A stretch of 64,000 nucleotides of DNA. Source: Palauibacter sp022826685. GTDB lineage: Bacteria > Gemmatimonadota > Gemmatimonadetes > Palauibacterales > Palauibacteraceae. The stretch lies in the NCBI RefSeq assembly GCF_965221685.1, contig NZ_OZ244907.1, one strand, 5' to 3'. The notes beneath the pieces are model-generated. The model saw nothing but the letters and a program-made list of their open reading frames with translations, did not search any database and was not told the origin of the DNA. The stretch's first letter is position 1, and the number at the start of each line of letters is the position of its first letter. The translations under genes were made by a program, and so were the position numbers. Positions 59,917 through 64,000 of this stretch are shown piece by piece.

Positions 59917-60686
59917 GTCGACCTCTCGTCGTCCGCCTCGTGTTCGCCGTCCGCCAGCAGGGCCGCGGCCGCCGCGACGACGACCACCGCCGCCGTTTCG
60001 AACCTCAGTGTCGCCGGGCTGAGGGAAACGAGCGTGAAACCCGCTTCCAGGCAGCGACGCCGCTCCGGACCCGTCAGGCCGCCTTCCGGCCCGACCGCGA
60101 CGGTCAGCGGCCGCCCGGCACCTCCCCCCTCCGAGCCATGGGCGATCGCGTCACCGAGCCATTGCCGCCCCGCCGCGTCCGCGAGCCACCCGTCCCCCTC
60201 GTGGCGCCCCAGGGCCTCCTCCGGCTTCACGGGACCCTCCAGCCGAGGGAGCCAACCTCGGCCCGATTGCTTCAGCGCGGCCCTGGCGCGGCCCTCCGCC
60301 CGCCGCAGGAAGCCCTCGGAGCGACCGGCGTCGGCCACGGAGCGCGACCGCTCCCACTCGATCCACGTGATCGTGGCGGCGCCGAGTTCCACGACCTTCT
60401 CGACGAGCCACAGGGAGCGATCGCGATTCGCCACGGGAGCCCAAAGGTGAAGCGGGAGTGAGGGTACCGGTGGGCGCGGAGCGAGCAGCCGGCAGCTTGC
60501 GCCGCGCCGGTCCAGTGTAACGAGTTCCGCCTCCCAGCGGAGCCCGGCGCCGTCGATGACCTCGAGACGCCGGCCGGGGCGGATCCGTGCGGCACGGAGA
60601 TGGCCCGCCTCGTCGCTCGCGAGCTCGGCCCGCGCGCCGGCTGCCAGGCCCGCAAGACCGTCGGCAAAGAACGTCTGATCGCTCAC
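59913..60686 (-). CDS. rsmE: 16S rRNA m3U1498 methyltransferase RsmE
   Basis: SPOUT-family rRNA methyltransferase, 257 aa from GTG 60686 (TTG 60695 is also possible). N-terminal PUA-like part, EKVVELGAATITWIEWERS, then the knot motif VAVGPEGGLTGPERRRCLEAGF and SPATLRFETAAVVV. It heads the run to rsmA. The 199-bp gap to tkt is divergent. Confidence 0.94.
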   Translation of the reverse strand: MSDQTFFADGLAGLAAGARAELASDEAGHLRAARIRPGRRLEVIDGAGLRWEAELVTLDRRGASCRLLAPRPPVPSLPLHLWAPVANRDRSLWLVEKVVELGAATITWIEWERSRSVADAGRSEGFLRRAEGRARAALKQSGRGWLPRLEGPVKPEEALGRHEGDGWLADAAGRQWLGDAIAHGSEGGGAGRPLTVAVGPEGGLTGPERRRCLEAGFTLVSLSPATLRFETAAVVVVAAAAALLADGEHEADDERST

Positions 60687-60753
60687 GAGGGGCAACGTAT
60701 CCGCCGCCGGCGGGCCATCGCCACCAGCCCTCGCGGGGCTTCGCGACGGAGCC

Positions 60754-60783
60754 TTTTCCGGCGGCGCCTCGAACCCTTATGTT
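60754..60783 (+). promoter_or_regulatory. Weak candidate tkt promoter
   Basis: TTTTCC (60754-60759), 18-bp spacer, TATGTT (60778-60783) in the rsmE-tkt divergent gap. The -10 equals that proposed for rimP; the -35 is poor. Nothing else is recognised in the gap. Confidence 0.25.
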
Positions 60784-60885
60784 CGCTCCGCCGAAGCGGC
60801 CCGCCCAGCACGAGTTGTCTCGCGCGGCCTCCGGCTTCCCGGCGTTGGGCCAGTCAAGGGCGATTCAACTCGCGCGAGGGGGCGA

Positions 60886-62946
60886 TTGAACGAGACAAGG
60901 ACCGCCGAAGCCGTTCACGGGTCCGCCGCTGCGAGCGCGGATCCTCTCGTAGAATCCCAGTCCATCGACACGATCCGGACGCTCGCCATGGACGCCGTCC
61001 AGCGAGCCGGCTCCGGGCATCCCGGCACCGCGATGGCGCTTGCCCCCGTGGCGTACACCCTCTGGATGCGCCACATGCGGTACAGCCCGCAAGACCCCGC
61101 CTGGTTCGGCCGGGACCGGTTCGTGCTCTCCGCCGGCCACGCGGCGATCCTCCAGTACGCCGCTCTCCACCTCACCGGGTTCGACCTGCCCCTGGAGGAA
61201 ATCCGCAATTTCCGGCGAGCGGGGAGCTGCACGGCGGGACACCCCGAGTACGGCCACGTCGCGGGCGTCGAGACGACGACCGGTCCCCTGGGCCAGGGCG
61301 TCGCGAACTCCGTGGGGATGGCGATCGCGGAGGCGCATCTCGCGGCGGTGTTCAATCGGCCGGGCCACTCGATCGTCGATCACCGGACGTACGTCATCTG
61401 CAGCGACGGCGACCTCATGGAGGGAGTCTCCTACGAAGCCGCCTCGCTGGCCGGACACCTGGGACTCGGCAGGCTCGTCTGGCTCTACGACGACAACAGG
61501 ATCACGATCGATGGCGACGTCGATCTCGCCTTTTCCGAGGACGTGCGCGGGCGATTCGAGTCTTTGGGGTGGCACGTGCAGTCCGTCGGGGACGCGAACG
61601 ACCTGGCGGCGCTCGACGCGGCGCTCGAAGGCGCGCGGAGCGCGGAGGATCGCCCGTCGCTGATCGTCGTCCGCTCGCACATCGGCTACGGCGCTCCCAA
61701 CAAGCAGGACACGGCCGCCGCGCACGGCGCGCCGCTGGGCGAGGAGGAGGTCCGGCTCACGAAGGCCGTGTACGGCTGGCCGACCGAGCCGCCGTTCCTC
61801 GTGCCGGACGCCGTCCGGAGCCACATGGGTCGGCAGGTCGCCCGCGGCGAAGCGCTCGCCGCGGAGTGGAGGGAGCGCTTCGAGCGATACCGCGCGGAGC
61901 ACCCGGAGCTCGCGGCGGAACTCGAACGCCGCATCCGGTCGGAGCTGCCCGCGGCGTGGGATGAGGAGCTGCCGGAGTTCGGCCCCGACGACGATCCGAT
62001 CGCCACGAGGGCCGCCTCCGGCCGGGCTCTGACCGCGCTCGCGCCCCGCCTCCCCGAACTCATCGGCGGAAGCGCCGACCTGTCGGGCTCGAACAACACG
62101 TTGATCGACTCGCCCAACTTCTCCAGGGACGCGCCCGAGGGCCGCAACCTGCGGTGGGGCGTTCGCGAGCACGCGATGGCGTCGATCGCGAACGGACTCG
62201 TCCTCCACGGCGGCATCCGGCCGTACATCGCCACCTTCTTCACGTTCACGGACTACGCCCGGCCGTCGATGCGGCTCGCCGCCCTGATGGGACTGCCCAA
62301 CATCTACGTGATGACGCACGACTCGATCGGCCTCGGAGCCGACGGGCCGACGCACCAGCCGATCGAGCACCTCGCCTCCTTCCGGGCGATGCCCGGCGTC
62401 GTCGTGCTGCGCCCCGCCGACCCGGAGGAGACCGTTCAGGCGTGGCGCGTGGCGATCGAGCGAGGCACGGGGCCCACGATTCTCGTGCTCACGCGCCAAA
62501 AGGTCCCCCATCTCGCCCGCGCCGCCGGCGCCGCCCGCGATGGGGTGGGACGCGGCGCCTACGTCCTCAGACCGGAGTCGGGCCCCCTTCAGGTCGTCCT
62601 CCTCGGGACCGGTTCGGAACTGCAGGTGGCGGTCGAAGCGGCGGAAGCCCTCGAGGACCGCGGCGTATCCGCGCGCGTGGTCTCGTTTCCGAGCTGGGAG
62701 CTGTTCCGTGCGCAGCCGCCGGCCTACCGGGACGAGATCCTTCCCCCCGGGATTCCGAGGGTCGCGATCGAAGCCGGGGCCACCCTCGGGTGGACGGAAT
62801 GGGTGGGACGGAACGGCGCCGTCATCGGAATCGACCGCTTCGGACAGTCGGCCTCGGCGGCGGACAACTTCGCCCGCTTCGGATTCACCGCGGAGGCCCT
62901 CGTCGCGCAGGTTCTGGAGGCGCTCGCGGCGGAGCGACCGGCGTGA
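60886..62946 (+). CDS. tkt: Transketolase
   Basis: Thiamine-diphosphate enzyme of the pentose phosphate pathway, 686 aa, full length. AVQRAGSGHPGTAMALAPV, the ThDP motif CSDGDLMEGVSYEAASLAG ending YDDNRITIDG, GGSADLSGSNNT, FGVREHAMASIANG-like WGVREHAMASIANGL, and DSIGLGADGPTHQPIEHL. TTG start with GAGGGGG just upstream. The stop overlaps the rpiB start (GTGA). Confidence 0.97.
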   Translation: MNETRTAEAVHGSAAASADPLVESQSIDTIRTLAMDAVQRAGSGHPGTAMALAPVAYTLWMRHMRYSPQDPAWFGRDRFVLSAGHAAILQYAALHLTGFDLPLEEIRNFRRAGSCTAGHPEYGHVAGVETTTGPLGQGVANSVGMAIAEAHLAAVFNRPGHSIVDHRTYVICSDGDLMEGVSYEAASLAGHLGLGRLVWLYDDNRITIDGDVDLAFSEDVRGRFESLGWHVQSVGDANDLAALDAALEGARSAEDRPSLIVVRSHIGYGAPNKQDTAAAHGAPLGEEEVRLTKAVYGWPTEPPFLVPDAVRSHMGRQVARGEALAAEWRERFERYRAEHPELAAELERRIRSELPAAWDEELPEFGPDDDPIATRAASGRALTALAPRLPELIGGSADLSGSNNTLIDSPNFSRDAPEGRNLRWGVREHAMASIANGLVLHGGIRPYIATFFTFTDYARPSMRLAALMGLPNIYVMTHDSIGLGADGPTHQPIEHLASFRAMPGVVVLRPADPEETVQAWRVAIERGTGPTILVLTRQKVPHLARAAGAARDGVGRGAYVLRPESGPLQVVLLGTGSELQVAVEAAEALEDRGVSARVVSFPSWELFRAQPPAYRDEILPPGIPRVAIEAGATLGWTEWVGRNGAVIGIDRFGQSASAADNFARFGFTAEALVAQVLEALAAERPA

Positions 62947-63404
62947 AGCTCGCGGTCGGGGCGGATCACGCGGGCGTAGGCTACAAGGATATTCTCGCCG
63001 CTGAGCTTCGCGATGCGGGCCACGAAGTCGTCGACGTCGGCACGCACGGGACGGACTCCGTCGACTACCCGGACTTCGCCTTCGCCGTCGCCGAGCAGGT
63101 GGCTCGCGGCGACGTGGAGCGGGGGATCGTCATCTGCGGATCCGCCGTCGGCGTCTGTATCGCCGCCAACAAGGTGCCGGGGGTACGGGCGGGGGTCTGC
63201 CACGACACGTATTCGGCGGCGCAGGGGGTCGATCACGACGACATGAACGTCCTCTGCATGGGAGAGCGCGTGATCGGGATCGCCCTCGCCCGCGCGATCG
63301 CGGACGCCTTCCTGGCCGCGGATTTTTCGGCCGAGCCGAGGCATCGACGCCGGCTCGGAAAAGTGCTGGACATCGAAGCCCGACACCTTAAATCGGACAC
63401 GTGA
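62943..63404 (+). CDS. rpiB: Ribose-5-phosphate isomerase B
   Basis: Interconverts ribose-5-P and ribulose-5-P, 153 aa from GTG 62943, which overlaps the tkt stop. VGADHAGVGYKDILAAEL, VDYPDFAFAVAEQV, the catalytic Cys loop VICGSAVGVCIAANK and GVCHDTYSA with DDMNVLCMGERVIG. Confidence 0.96.
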   Translation: MKLAVGADHAGVGYKDILAAELRDAGHEVVDVGTHGTDSVDYPDFAFAVAEQVARGDVERGIVICGSAVGVCIAANKVPGVRAGVCHDTYSAAQGVDHDDMNVLCMGERVIGIALARAIADAFLAADFSAEPRHRRRLGKVLDIEARHLKSDT

Positions 63405-63429
63405 GACACATGATGGGGAGGGGAGAGAG

Positions 63430-64000
63430 ATGAGCGCGCTGCTTCAGCTTCAGGAGCACGGCCAGAGCTATTGGCTCGACAACCTGACGCGCGGGATGCT
63501 GGTCGACGGAGGGCTGGCTCGCCGGGTCGAGACGGAAGGGTTGAGGGGGGTCACCTCGAACCCCGCGATCTTCCATAACGCCATCACGGGCAGCGCGCAG
63601 TACGATGAGGACATCGCCCGCTTCACCGCCCGGGGTCTCGACGTCGAAGATGTCTACGACCGGCTCACGATCGCGGACGTCCAGGGCGCGTGCGATGTCC
63701 TGCGGGGCGTATGGGAGAGTTCCGGAGGGGTCGACGGGTACGTCTCCCTCGAGGTTTCGCCCCACCTGGCGAACGATACGGAGGGCACGGTGCGGGAGGC
63801 CCGCCGCCTCAACGATGAGGTGGCCCGCGAGAACGTCCTCATCAAGATCCCCGGGACGCCCGCCGGGGTGCCGGCCATCCGGCAGGCGCTGTTCGAGGGC
63901 GTGAACGTGAACGTAACCCTCCTCTTCTCCATCGCCGCGTACGAGGCGGTCGCGGACGCGCACACGGAGGCGCTGGAGCAGCGGATCGAAGCGGGGCGTC
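63430..64000 (+). CDS. tal: Transaldolase (5' part, continues past the window)
   Basis: About 190 codons from ATG 63430, preceded by GGGAGAGAG. SYWLDNLTRGMLVDGGLAR, GLRGVTSNPAIFHNAI, YVSLEVSPHLANDT and NVLIKIPGTPAGVPAI (with the Schiff-base Lys) then VNVTLLFSIAAYEAV. It fits the long-type transaldolase; a fusion to glucose-6-phosphate isomerase cannot be excluded. Third gene of the tkt-rpiB-tal set. Confidence 0.94.
   Translation, partial: MSALLQLQEHGQSYWLDNLTRGMLVDGGLARRVETEGLRGVTSNPAIFHNAITGSAQYDEDIARFTARGLDVEDVYDRLTIADVQGACDVLRGVWESSGGVDGYVSLEVSPHLANDTEGTVREARRLNDEVARENVLIKIPGTPAGVPAIRQALFEGVNVNVTLLFSIAAYEAVADAHTEALEQRIEAGR

Overview
This window is a GC-rich (about two thirds G+C by eye), densely packed bacterial chromosome segment made almost entirely of conserved housekeeping genes. 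I see no insertion sequence, prophage, CRISPR array, plasmid gene or rRNA. The cell looks rod-shaped with a Gram-negative-type gene set (mreBCD, PBP2, RodA, RseP, a lipoprotein). The combination of Minf_1886-family protein, DUF948 protein, alternative GlmU-like protein, WalJ-like hydrolase, exported beta-propeller protein and orphan kinase resembles Gemmatimonadota. That assignment is an inference from gene content, not proof.

Layout, left to right; most genes are on the minus strand. 1-5.3 kb: cell-shape cluster rodA, mrdA, mreD, mreC, mreB. 5.6-10.6 kb: alanine dehydrogenase, M16 peptidase, pnp, rpsO. 10.8-19.5 kb: the rimP-nusA-L7Ae-infB-DUF503-rbfA-truB-ribF-propeller translation operon, with a promoter and an intrinsic terminator in its leader. 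19.6-21.7 kb: murA and pgeF. 21.9-27.8 kb: a DUF948 gene on the plus strand, convergent with a lipoprotein-serS-kinase-pcrA operon. 28.0-31.1 kb, plus strand: manC, GlmU-like, WalJ-like. 31.1-36.6 kb: dxr, cdsA, uppS and rseP with thiI and a tRNA-CAT gene. 36.7-42.5 kb: a Minf_1886/zinc-ribbon/nnr/thiL run, plsC, eno and ftsB. 42.6-49.6 kb: a redox operon rex-exonuclease-thiolase-CPBP-hbd-acd-glyA with a perfect Rex operator on its promoter. 49.6-60.7 kb: rsmE-HIT-mutS2-dnaG-zinc ribbon-rsmD-coaD-pta-STAS-SpoIIE-rsmA. 60.9-64 kb, plus strand: tkt, rpiB and a truncated tal (pentose phosphate pathway).

Two traits recur. Adjacent genes are very often joined by 4-base start/stop overlaps of the form NTGA (ATGA, GTGA, one TTGA and apparently CTGA), which implies pervasive translational coupling and probably some CTG start codons. 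Several promoters can be read by eye as TTG-type -35 boxes, 16-18 bp spacers and TAT-type -10 boxes, so a few regulatory units can be proposed: a Rex switch, a nusA-operon attenuator, a structured murA leader and a leader peptide before eno. MurA carries Asp at the fosfomycin-reactive Cys position, predicting intrinsic fosfomycin resistance. I found no wholly new multi-gene system; the novelty here is regulatory and in odd variants of known families.
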